From Psoroptes ovis (lineage: Eukaryota; Arthropoda; Arachnida; Sarcoptiformes; Psoroptidae): DNA of 64,000 nt. Below the pieces are notes generated by a model. That model was not told the DNA's origin. It did no database searches and worked only from the letters and a program-made list of their open reading frames with translations. Below, piece by piece: positions 25,094 to 36,191 of this stretch. The stretch lies in the NCBI GenBank assembly GCA_002943765.1, contig PQWQ01000017.1, positions 1,011,501 to 1,075,500 on the forward strand, given 5' to 3'. Each line of letters starts with the position of its first letter. Positions within the stretch are counted from its first letter, which is position 1. The position numbers and the translations under genes were made by a program.

Positions 25094-25326
25094 GTTCCTA
25101 ATAGAAAAGGGTGGTCAATGTTGCATTTAACCGTCAAACGTCGATGTCATTTTCAATTATTTTTGGCGGGATTTTTGAATTATTCAAGTCTAAATTAAAT
25201 AAATGAATTAATTGGATTACGTAATTGATTAAAACTTTAATTTGTAATCAAAAATAATTTTTTTAATTCAATAAAAGAAAATGCAGAAATTTTAAATCAA
25301 TGATAATAATAATCCATAATATATGA

Positions 25327-28300
25327 TTATGCCCCTTCGGTATTTATGACACCACCACCTTCATCACCATTATGATTACTATTTGATGATAATAGTAAAA
25401 AACGACGTGATTTTTTCCATTGTATCATAACTTGTTGGATGCAATGTATGAATAATTTAGAGCCATTTATTAGTTTTGTTAAATAATTATATTGACATGG
25501 TTTAATCATTTTCAATGCGGCTGTAAATTGATCCAATCTATCGAAAATGTAATATCATTTTAGAATTGAAACAAATTCAAAAAAAAATTCATTACTCACG
25601 GATATAAATGACTATGACGATCCGATACAATTATGATAGGATGTATAGCTTCATCCGGATATTTTAAATGATCAAAAAAATAATGAATGGTTATGGTTGA
25701 GTTGAGTAAAACGCCAAGAATTTCGACAGATATTCTGTTTGAAAAGAAAAATGAAAAAAAATTAAAACAATTGAATTATCAAAAAATATAGGACGACATA
25801 CCCAATTTTATCATCATTATTATCCGGTAATAAATATGATAATTCTTGTAATAATATAAATGATAATTCAGTGAACATTTTTTTAGCTGGTGTAACAATT
25901 AAATTCAATTCCTCTAATAATGGTAATAATTTTCTAGTTGTATTATATGTTTTATTTATATGCATACGTTTTTCATCAAAATTTGTCAATATATAATTTT
26001 GTGATAATGATAATAACCGTTTATATTGTTCAATATTATTTTGATAATGTTTTTTCAATAAATATTTATCATTATCATATAATGGTTTGGTTGTTGTTTG
26101 CCGTTGATTATCACATATTAAAACTAAATCGACAGCAATTATTTCACGATCACCATCATCATTATTATTTACATTTTCATTGATGTTGAATAATTTTTTT
26201 GTATTAATTTTCGAGCCAAATTTTATACGCAATTCTACGGTACTCATCAGATAATGAACAATCAGCAAATCATCATCAATCGAATGTATACGTAAATGAA
26301 AATGTTTGTAATTAGTGATCAAGTTATTTAAGAATTTCAACATGGTTTTCGATATTTTATTTCCATCATTTTGTTGTTGACATTTTTTCAAAATGTTCGC
26401 TGTAAGTGTTTCATTCATTTTCTTTTTTATGCTCAACTTTTCATTATTATAATCATCATCATTTTCTAATGGGTTGTATAATGAATATTCTATGTTTTTC
26501 AAAAACATATCATTCACATTATCAGTATCGTCTTGATATTGAATTATTCTCGATACATCATGCAACATTGTCGAAAAATTTTGTGTTATTTCGGTTAAAT
26601 TATTAACATTCAAATCATCATCATCATCAACATTATAATCATGTCCATCATTATCATTGATATTTTTATCTATTGGATCGATGATTTGTTCATCACCATC
26701 ATCAATATCAATTGATAACATTTTAATCAATGATTGTTCCATTTCTATTGGTGATAGTATTCGTGGTGGTTGATCATTGCTATTATCAATGACATCATTA
26801 TCATCAGGCTCGTCATTATCTTTTTCATGCAAAGAATCATTGATTATTTCATTCATTTCTTCATCATCATTTACAATATCGTCTATTTTGCCATCACTGT
26901 CGTCAGGAACGATTGTTTCAATATTTTCACACTTTTTTTGCTGATCGTTTTCATTGATACTTTCCATTTGAGTCGGTTGTTCTTGCGGTCGTTGCTTATC
27001 TTGTTGTTGGGATTGCTGTTGCTGTTCATTGATTTTATTTAATAATTTTTCACGCAAAGTTAGTCCTAACGATTTTTTGGCAATTGTTGATGTTTCAAAA
27101 AATCTTGTCATTGAATCATTCAGGTCATCATTTGTAGCCGGTAAATTCTCTTGTTTTTTATTTAATGAAATTTTGAATGATGATAATGGTACAATTGTTG
27201 TTGCATTCATTGATGATGATGATTTCATATTTGTTGTTGTTGTTGTTGGCAAAAGATTTCTGGATTTTCTTGATGATAAAAACACTGATGATTGTCCCTG
27301 TTTATAATGGAAATTTTCAAAATGATTTCCATTATCATTTTTGTTATTATTAGGCAATTTTGATGTCGATGCAGGTACATTCAATGTTGATCGTATTGGT
27401 ATTTTTGATAATTCGTTTCGAATTTCAGCTATTTTTGATACACTTATTTTTTGTAGTTGCGGTTGCTTTTGATCATCATGATTATGAATCACATCGAACG
27501 GTTTCAATGATGGACGCAACATTTCAAGATTTGGCAATTTTAAATTTTCAATCTCCGATAAATTATTATCATTATCGTTTTTCTCATTTTCATTAATATT
27601 CTTGACACTATTTGATTCAATGATGTTGCTGGATGGTCGAAAAGTATCGTCATCATTCATTTTTTGTTCATAATTTTCGGGTTTTGAACGATTATCTTCT
27701 AGCTTCTCCAGCAAATTTTCATTAACTTCATCATTATTGACTTGTTGTTGTTGTTTATCATATTCAATGATTTCGGTTGCTGATTTACCTAAATTAATTG
27801 GCATTGTCGGTTCATATCCTTGTTTATCATTATTGTCATCATCTTGAATATTGATTGATTTATGCTCTTTTGTTATTTCAATTATATCGATTTTCACATT
27901 ATCCAATGATAATGATTTATCAGGTGATACTGAACCATCATTATCACTATTATTATTGTCATGAGTGATTGCAGAAAAATCCATATTTGCTGTGAACAAT
28001 GATTTCATTAATGTATTATTTTTTGAATCATCAATATTCATAATTTGATTATCAATTTTTTCTATAAAATTATCATCATCATCATCACTCAAGTTGATTG
28101 ATGGAATATCTGGTATATAACTTTCTCTTGGTTTTATGTCAAATTTTTCCATTGATATAGTATCATTTTGACATGATTCAATCGTACCTGTTGTTTCTTT
28201 TGTGGTCAAATCAATCATATCAATACTTTTGGAACCATTTCTGAATAAAGAAACATTATCATCATTTTCAATCATTGATGATGATGTTGCTAATGTAAAA

Positions 28301-30548
28301 CTCTTCAAATTATTATCATTATTATTAGTTTTTGATAAATTATCATTTGTAATTGATGGTAAATTTATCATAGTTGAAAATGTAAAATTTTCGGCTAAAT
28401 TTTTCGCATTAACAGCCGATTGTTCAAATTTCATTGTTGGATCATCATTAGTGATATAACTCTCGGTTTGTTTTCCATGAATACGATTTGTGTTGGTTGG
28501 ATGAAAACATTCACCTGATGATAAAATTGTCCTATCTTGTTGCGAATGTTTACGTGGTAATTCACATAGCTTTTCATCATCTATTTTATGACCGTCAATT
28601 GATTTTTCAATTTCCATCGATGTTTTAGATGATGATAAGGATAAATCCATTGATTGATCATTTTTATTATCATTGACTGTTTCCTGTTTTTTAATTTCAA
28701 TATCATTAGTTTCAATAAAAATCGAAAATTCATTTATCTTTTTGTCATTATCCAAATCATTGCCTTTTGAATTTTCCAATGGATTCTTTGTGTTTGTTTT
28801 ATCCATAGACATATTTTCAATATTTGAATCATTGGATTCAATTGATGATTGTAAATTTTCCAGAAAATCATTTGCATCATGACAATCGGTCACTAATTTT
28901 GTGGAATTATGTTTTGACTCAACATCAACATCATTTTGAACATTATCTTTATTATTATTAGGCATGTCATCTTCGTCATCGCTATCAATGCTAATGGAAA
29001 AATCTGTATTTGGTGTATTGTCTAATTTTTTGAAAAAATTCAAGGCTTCTGATTTAGGTGATTCTTTTCGATTGGGCATTATGTTCGATATGGAATAATT
29101 ATTATCTTTTTCTATGAATATTTCAAATTTTTCATTTTTTCCACCATTAACCTCTTCATTGCCATTATGGTCATTATCATCATCACTACTAAATAAACTA
29201 TTTAAAAATTTATTCGCATCAGTTTTTTGAATTTCCACTGTCGCTGGAGTCTGCTGTTGCTGCTGCTTTATCGGCGATGCATTCAATGAACATTTGTTAC
29301 CAGATGATGACTCGGATGTTGATGATAACTCTAAACTCATATCATTAGTTTCAAAATTATCGGCAACTTTTTCATTATTACAATCATTGAATTTCATTTT
29401 TTTGACAAATTCGTGTTTATCATTTTCAACATCACTAGAGCTAGACGGTTCATTCGAATCCAATTGCATGAATGTTGTATCATGTACTGTTTTTAAGATG
29501 ATTTCTTCACTCGATTCCATATTATTACTATGAAATTCCAAATCATTATCATCAATTTCTTTGCGTATTGGACTTTGTTCAGTGATCGATGTTGAATATG
29601 AAAGAATTGATTTATTCAAATCGGTGATTTTTGTCGAATTAAGCACATGACATGGCTTAATTTTTGCTATATTCGGTGTTGAACTATTATCAATACAATT
29701 AGGTTTTTTACTATCTACTTTATTTTCATTATTATCATTAATTTGATTGTCTAGATTGAAATGTTTTAAAAATGTGGTGAAATTTTCTTCATGGTTCGGA
29801 TATTCGCGTTTAAATTGTTCGAACAATTTATCTAAATTATTTTCGGTAGGATTTTTTGCTGTCTCATCAATCATGTTATCAATATCAACACCATATTTAT
29901 TCAATGCCGTATTTATGATTGTTGCATAATCTTTTAAATTTTTTTTCGGATCATAATACTTCGACAATACTTGGGGCAAATGCTTGATACCTAATTTATT
30001 TTTTACTTTTCTAATATTTTCATCATTTTCAATATCATTATCATCATTGATGTCAACTTTTGCTTCTTCAGTTTTCGGATCTGATGTTGTTGCTGCTATT
30101 GCTGCTTGTGCTGATAATTTAACATTTTCCTGATCTATTGGGTTTTCTATCTTTAGTTGATTATTATCATTATTTTTTATGGATAATCTTTTATCGATAA
30201 TTGGCCCATATTTATTCATTTCTTGACTGGTCAATACTGCTGTACCATCAGATAATACTTCTCTATATTTGATCAATAAAAAATGGGCAAAAAATAACAT
30301 TAAAATTCAAATTAAATGAAAACTTACTTGTATTGGAATGTTTGTGCCCAACTAACACGCCGAGAATTACGACGCTGTTCAACGAAAGCGATTGTTTGAG
30401 CTTCATTTAATTTCAGAATCGATGATCTTCTCGGACGATATGATAATCTACCAACATTGAAATTTTCATTATGTATCTGTTGTAAATCATCACTATTTTG
30501 ATCGATTCGATTCAAAACAATTTGCTGTTGATCATTATTTTGAGACAT
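25327..30548 (-). CDS. KNL1: KNL1 / Spc105 kinetochore scaffold
   Basis: Outer-kinetochore scaffold of the KMN network, which recruits PP1 and Bub proteins. Four exons (30548-30328, 30262-25802, 25734-25600, 25537-25327) with introns of 65, 67 and 62 bases give 1675 residues in one continuous frame. The N-terminus has both PP1-docking motifs close together: RRSSILK (about residues 40-46) and RRVSWAQ (about 62-68), the latter with Trp in place of the usual Phe. A long acidic, Asn/Asp/Ser-rich middle follows, with sparse MELT-like sequences (MDLS near residue 612, MSLEL near 382) and three copies of an ANxFLxxL...FxIFIE unit (about 422-591). The C-terminal 230 or so residues are predicted coiled coil plus RWD-like sequence (LPLLEELNLIVTPAKKMF; HPIIIVSD). 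Alternative identities are unlikely because of the paired SILK/RVxF arrangement. Confidence 0.88.
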
Positions 30549-30747
30549 TTTTTATATAAAAAATCTAATACAAAATTTTTTTAAATTTTAAAATCTTCAA
30601 ATCAAAACAAAAAAATTCAACGGTCAAAATTTGGCGCGCATTGCCATCCACAATGAGGCTACTATTTTGACTTAAAGTGCTCTTTACTCAAAATAGATGA
30701 ATCCAGATGTTTGAAAAATTCGAGATTTGAATTTCAATTTTTAAAAA
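30549..30747. promoter_or_regulatory. KNL1/TMEM223 bidirectional promoter with E2F-, MYB- and CHR-like sites
   Basis: Within 199 bases between the two start codons lie TTTGGCGC (30630-30637, E2F consensus TTTSSCGC, followed by another GC), CAACGG (30618-30623, MYB-like) and TTTGAA read on the KNL1 strand (30601-30596, CHR-like). They lie about 82-89, 70-75 and 48-53 bases upstream of the KNL1 ATG. This trio is typical of cell-cycle promoters, although the spacing is not that of a strict CDE/CHR element. Confidence 0.5.
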
Positions 30748-31654
30748 ATGATAATTTTAAAATGTTATAATCAATTAATCCATTCAAATCGATTGCAAAA
30801 ATTATTATCGAAAAATTATTATCTTTTTGCTTTGCATAAATCAAAATTTTCAACAAACGAAATCAATGCAAATAATAATAAAAATACAACGATCAAATCA
30901 AACAATACAATATGGAAATCTTCAAAATTGAATGAAAATCAAACAGAAAGAATTAGATTAAAACAAAATGAATTACTCAAATCATTGGATCAAGATTTTT
31001 CACACATCAAAGAAGAATTATTATTGTTTGAAATAAAAAATCAGGGCACTTATCGTGGATATTTTATTGTTATAATTGCAAATTTTATATTATGGACTGT
31101 TTGTGCACAAATTCTTCATAAATTTTATTCATTTATGGGCCAAAACAAAGCTGTTATCGAACGACAAATAAAATATGAAAATGAAAAGCATGATATGAAA
31201 TATTTTGATCGTATTTCGGAATATTTTAAAGGTAAATCCCTGTTCATTATCATATATATTATTATTATGCGAATTTAATTTTGAAATTTTTCTTTTCATC
31301 AAAGTTTATGGCTATTCAGGTGTGACCAGAGCGGCATTCTTTTTGATCGGTCTTGGATCGACTGCATTATTTTTCTATTTATTGACACATTGTGTTGCAT
31401 ACATAAAATTAATGCCCGGTGGCAAACAAATCAAAGTTGGCCTTGTCAGCTGGAACGGAGGAATTCAGCCAGAAAAAAATGCACGTATCTTTAATTTAAA
31501 AGATATTACCACCACTGAACATCGTTTAGATAATTGCTATTATATTACAATGAAATTACGTAATCAAAAATCATCATATTTGATTGATCGACAAGGTCAT
31601 TTTCCAGAAGAAACAATATATGATTTAACTTTGGGACTAAAGCGTAGATTTTAG
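30748..31654 (+). CDS. TMEM223: TMEM223-family mitochondrial membrane protein
   Basis: Inner mitochondrial membrane protein; family members have been connected with complex IV biogenesis, but the mechanism is unclear. Exons 30748-31231 and 31305-31654 are joined across a 73-base intron (G|GTAAAT, CAAAG) in phase 1, giving 277 residues. The first 40 or so residues are basic, hydroxylated and poor in acids, as in a mitochondrial targeting peptide. Two membrane spans follow, around GYFIVIIANFILWTVCAQIL and AAFFLIGLGSTALFFYLLTH. The C-terminal domain ends SSYLIDRQGHFPEETIYD, matching the LDK.GHFP signature of the family. It is divergent from KNL1 and convergent with NDUFS8; AATAAA at 31748 lies seven bases before the NDUFS8 stop. 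Confidence 0.82.
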
Positions 31655-31754
31655 AACATAATTATACATATTTATTTTCAATTATGATTATTATTGAATT
31701 CATAATTATAAAATGAAAACTAATTATATTTGCTCTTAAAATTTTTGAATAAAT

Positions 31755-32458
31755 CTATCTATAAAGATGATCAGCTTCAAGATTTGCAGCGATTTCCATT
31801 TCCCATTTATCACCATTTTCTAATAATTTTTCTTTATTATACAACAATTCTTCATGTGTTTCGGTTGCATATTCAAAATTAGGTCCTTCAACGATCGCAT
31901 CGACAGGACATGCTTCTTGACAGAAACCACAATAAATACATTTGGTCATATCGATATCATATCTAGTCGTACGACGGCTACCATCTGAACGTTCTTCAGC
32001 TTCTATAGTGATAGCCTGTGCTGGACAAATAGCCTCACATAATTTACATGCAATACAACGTTCTTCACCGGATGGATAACGGCGCAATGCATGTTCGCCG
32101 CGAAAACGTGGTGATAACGGGCCTTTTTCGAATGGATAATTGATTGTTGCTGGTTCTTTGAACATTTGACCAAGCACAACACCCATACCGCTAATCAATT
32201 CAGCAAACATTATGCCATTGATTGTTTCATCTAATACTTTTTGCGGTGTATTTTCTTCATAATCATTGACAATGTAATATGTTCCTTTCGATAATGAGGA
32301 CGATGTTTGTATTAATCTTTTTGAATTGATAATTGATTTAGCTAATGATTTATTGATATTTGCTGATTTTAGACATAATCGACCTAATTAATGAAAGAAA
32401 AATTAATCTTAGAATTAAATCCAAACAAAATATGATTACCAATATTGAATGCAAACAT
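31755..32458 (-). CDS. NDUFS8: NADH:ubiquinone oxidoreductase subunit S8 (TYKY, 8 kDa-type 2x[4Fe-4S])
   Basis: Core complex I subunit carrying clusters N6a and N6b on the path to ubiquinone. A tiny first exon (32458-32440, encoding MFAFNI plus one base) joins exon 2 (32383-31755) across a 56-base intron, giving 215 residues; human is 210. The first 30 or so residues (RLCLKSANINKSLAK) form a basic presequence. EPATINYPFEKGPLSPRFRG precedes two ferredoxin motifs, CIACKLCEAICP and CIYCGFCQEACP, each with CxxCxxCxxxCP intact. The C-terminus (THEELLYNKEKLLENGDKWE) is nearly identical to vertebrate proteins. It is divergent from SLC25A51, with 324 bases between starts. Confidence 0.97.
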
Positions 32459-32782
32459 TTTATGACCAATCTATGATGTTTTGATCAATTAATATTTCGG
32501 TAAACAAATGAAAATCTATGTCCTTTGAATGTTTTGGTTAAGAGAAATTTTCCTGGAAAAAATAAAGAAAATTTCCTAAAAAATTTTTTTCGTCTCTGGA
32601 TTGAAAATTTTTCAAAAATTTCTTTTTAGAGACAACAGATGACGCTAGTTCCAAATTGAATCTTATTTGATCACTTTCCGCCCAACTTAATTTGAATCCA
32701 ATTAATTTTTTTGGAATATAATGATGAATTCGGCAATTTTTTCTCACTCTTGAAAAATTCGGTCGACCAGTCTACTTATCGA
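32459..32782. promoter_or_regulatory. NDUFS8/SLC25A51 bidirectional intergene
   Basis: 324 bases between start codons of two mitochondrial genes. It is mostly AT-rich, with a slightly GC-richer centre (about 32620-32690, including CTTTCCGCCCAACTT). No TATA box or well-defined factor site could be assigned. Confidence 0.5.
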
Positions 32783-33652
32783 ATGGATGATAAACGACTG
32801 CAACATCAATGGCAAAATCTGCATCATTCGGAATTCGTTTACGGTATGAGTGCAGGTTTAATCAGTGTTTTTGTAACATTTCCAATCAACAAAATAATAT
32901 TTCGTCAAAATATTTGGGGTTTTAATATTAGATCAGCAATCAAACAATTACGCGCAGAAGGTATTGGATATTTATATCGTGGTATTGGGCCACCATTAAC
33001 AATTAAACCGCTAACATCATCACTTATGTTTGGTACATATGATGAATTTTATCGTAAATTTTCAAATGATCAAAATGTTGGGGTTAATTATAATGTACGA
33101 GCATCATTAATTGCATCTTTATTATCGGGTACAATTGAAACATTAATTGTTACACCATTTGAACGTATACAAACTATTTTGCAAGATGGACGTTTTAATA
33201 ATCAATACAGAAATATGTTTGATACATTTTTTAAATTACATCATTTTGGCTTAGGAGAATATTATCGTGGTTTTAATATAACCATCATACGAAATGTACC
33301 ATCGACATTCCTGTATTTTTATTGTCTTAATATTTATGAACAACAAAAAGATGAAACGACAAAAATGAATGAATTTTTTCGAAAATTTATTATCGGATCT
33401 TTGATTGGTAGTTTGATATCAACATTGGTATATCCTATGAATGAGATACGAATACGTCAACAAGCGGTCATATGCGGTACAAAACATCTGAACATACGTT
33501 TAGCATATCGACAATTGTTAGAAGAACGTAATCAGTTTAATTTTCAATCATCCAATCCATTGTTTGCTGGTATATATTTAAATTTGATTCGTTCATTTTT
33601 ACATTGGGGCTGTTTGACTGCTATGATTGATTTAATTCGGAATAATATTTGA
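32783..33652 (+). CDS. SLC25A51: mitochondrial carrier, SLC25A51/52 type (NAD+ transporter)
   Basis: Inner-membrane carrier; vertebrate SLC25A51 imports NAD+ into the matrix. A single exon gives 289 residues (human 297). I start at ATG 32783 (MDDKRLQHQW), because the same frame upstream has no ATG. Three carrier repeats are visible: TFPINKIIFRQ, VTPFERIQTILQ and VYPMNEIRIRQQ. These follow the atypical signature patterns of this subfamily, as do AIKQLRAEGIGYLYRGIGPP and GEYYRGFNITIIRN. The neighbours NDUFS8 (an NADH-oxidising complex subunit) and TMEM223 are also mitochondrial. The substrate is inferred from family, not shown here. Confidence 0.92.
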   Translation: MDDKRLQHQWQNLHHSEFVYGMSAGLISVFVTFPINKIIFRQNIWGFNIRSAIKQLRAEGIGYLYRGIGPPLTIKPLTSSLMFGTYDEFYRKFSNDQNVGVNYNVRASLIASLLSGTIETLIVTPFERIQTILQDGRFNNQYRNMFDTFFKLHHFGLGEYYRGFNITIIRNVPSTFLYFYCLNIYEQQKDETTKMNEFFRKFIIGSLIGSLISTLVYPMNEIRIRQQAVICGTKHLNIRLAYRQLLEERNQFNFQSSNPLFAGIYLNLIRSFLHWGCLTAMIDLIRNNI

Positions 33653-36191
33653 TTAATTAGTGATCATGATGATTATGATGATCTCAAACTTTGATTTTCA
33701 ATTTTTTTTATATTTGAAACTAATTAGAACATATTCATTCATTAATCATTTGATCCTAAAGTAATTATTTTACTAAAGTATTCGTTTCAAAAAGATATCG
33801 ATTTCGATTTTAGCCAATATGTTTCATCAAATTAATTCTAATCATCATCATCGTCAAATCATCATTAAATCTAATTCCGTTAAATTAATGAATAGATAGA
33901 TCAGATTCCATCTTGATACATCACGATTCGAGTTTATCAAACATGTTTTCTGAAATGTTTATTTCAAATCTTTGAATCTTATAAATCGAAAATCGATTTT
34001 AAAATGGAAAATAATTTATTGGCAGTATTATATTGATCATCATTATTATTATCATTTTTATTGTTGTCAATAGATTTTCAAAAATGATTACAGAGGTTTC
34101 TCATTCCTATGATCATGGTGAATACATATTTTATAATCATTTTTAGTGTTTCATCTGCACGATATGGACAAACATAATCAACAAAAGATAACAGTACCGG
34201 ATAAAAAATTGAATGAATATTTATTATCATCATATATTACATATGTATTGGAATATGTCCATTTGAACATCTTTTATTAATAAGAATGGCAGCCCAAAAA
34301 CAAATTCAATTATATTTCAATCCATTATTTCATTCCTTTTTATTGCATTTATTCAATAATTCATTGTAAATATTTCGTTGTTCGATAAGTTCTTACCGGT
34401 TGGACAATGGAAAAGCTCATTGAAAATTGGCAAAAACTTATCAAACAAGCCCATTATATGGACATTTACAAATATACAAACATGCACCATTATTAATAAT
34501 AACGATGATGATGATAATAAATACACGTTTTTTGATTTTTTTTGTGGAAACAACTTCCTAGTTTATTTGCTCATCATATTTGTTGTTCATTTTTTACCAT
34601 TCATTCATTTGTTTGTTTGCTCATTTCATTTATTTATTTATTTATTTGTCGCCTTTGTAATATAATGTATTTCATCATCATCATCATCATTGTGATTAGT
34701 GATGAAACGATTGACGATTGATGCTATCACATTAATAATCAGAGAAAATTTGTTTTTTTCTTTATTACAAACGAACAAAATGGCATACCAATTCAATTCA
34801 ATGTTCATCATCAAAAACGATTATAAGATTTGATTCGATTTAAAATGCTGATTTGAAATGAAATGATTGAATGAATGAATGAATGAATATATTTTATTTG
34901 AAATGGAAACAATAATATAAAAATGAAAGATAATCATTTTCATCATGGAAGAAAATGATTTAAAAACTTCCGAGATACACAAAAAAAATTGTTTTTTTTT
35001 CTCCTTGTTTCTTCTTAAGCGGAAGGATGATTTTATTGATGATGATTATAATATTGGCAATGATGTGTTGGTGGTGGTGATGATGGCTTCGTACGGACAA
35101 TCGATAATATTACATTAACGTCGCAAATCATCGTTGAAATTTCGTAAGAAGAAACAAAAATCAAATTACCTAAGCTTACTCGGAAATGTTTGAACATTTC
35201 AATTCGTTTTCATTTGAATCAAGATTTCAATGATTTTCAATTGATTTCAATGGTGGAGGACATGTTTTAATCTTTTGATTTTCAAATTTATTCAATTTAA
35301 TCCAGTTTCATTTATTAATTTATGCTTAATTTTGATTAATTCAAACATTTTGATTTCATTCGATTACACGTTGTTCATCTTATTACATTTGCATTGCTTA
35401 TTCATGATCATTATTAATGTCATCATCATCATCATCATTATCGTCATTGTCTTGATTGCAAATGGTTGTTAATGTTAACACCAATTACGATCAAGGGATT
35501 GATAGGGTGATTTTGGATGGTTATTTTTTGGAATTATTATTAAAAAAATTAATTTATTTATTTATTAATATCTTTATTATTCAATTCAAATTATATGTAC
35601 AAAAATCATTTATGTTTTGATGTAGAAAAAAATATTATTTTGAATAAATTTCGAATTTTCCATTGGAAAATTTCGAAAAGATCTCATATCTCGAAGTGTG
35701 GTGTACAATTTGAAACAATTGTAACAGTGACAATGATGGTTATTGACAATCAATAAATCAATGAAATACATTGATAACTTGAAGAAGATGGATCGTGTTT
35801 GTATGGTGTGTGTGTGTTTGTGTGTGCAAGAAAATCTTCGATGATCATAAAACAATACCAAGAATTGTATGTTGCAAATGAATGCATTTATATCAAGATG
35901 TCTGGATCGGATAAAGATAAGGTAAGTTGAGATGTAATTTGTGTTGATGATGATGATAATAATCATCAAGAAATAAAATAAAAAGTTTTAAATTAATGGT
36001 TTGGAGATTTAAAAATCAAAAAAAAAAAAATAAAATAAAATAAAATAAAAATTTCAATTAATTATAATTGAATGTTTGATAAAATATTGGAAAATCATAA
36101 TTAATTTCATTTAATCGATAATAATAATAATAATAATGATAATCAATAAATTATTCTATTCGAATCATATTTTATTTATTTGAAAAAAAAA
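33653..36191. other. intergenic AT-rich stretch
   Basis: No recognised gene. It contains ATC-type microsatellites, one mini-TIR element (34377-34450) and a small near-perfect hairpin at about 35649-35678 (TTTCGAATTTTCC against GGAAAATTTCGAAA). Confidence 0.6.
34377..34450. mobile_element. mini-TIR element, copy outside the left desert
   Basis: The left end GTTGTTCGATAAGTTCTTAC is inverted on the right as GCTTGTTTGATAAGTTTTTG. The inner right arm TCATTGAAAATTGGCAAAAA matches the 12028-12100 copy (TCATTGAAAATCGGCAAAAA) at all but one of 20 positions, which shows common descent. Length is about 74 bp. Confidence 0.65.

Noticed and set aside
26406..29929. Many plus-strand open frames of 60-92 codons
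   Set aside because: Antisense shadows of the KNL1 large exon, caused by its Asp/Asn-rich codons.
34353..34665. Opposing open frames of 66 and 95 codons
   Set aside because: They overlie the mini-TIR copy at 34.4 kb and flanking ATC repeats.
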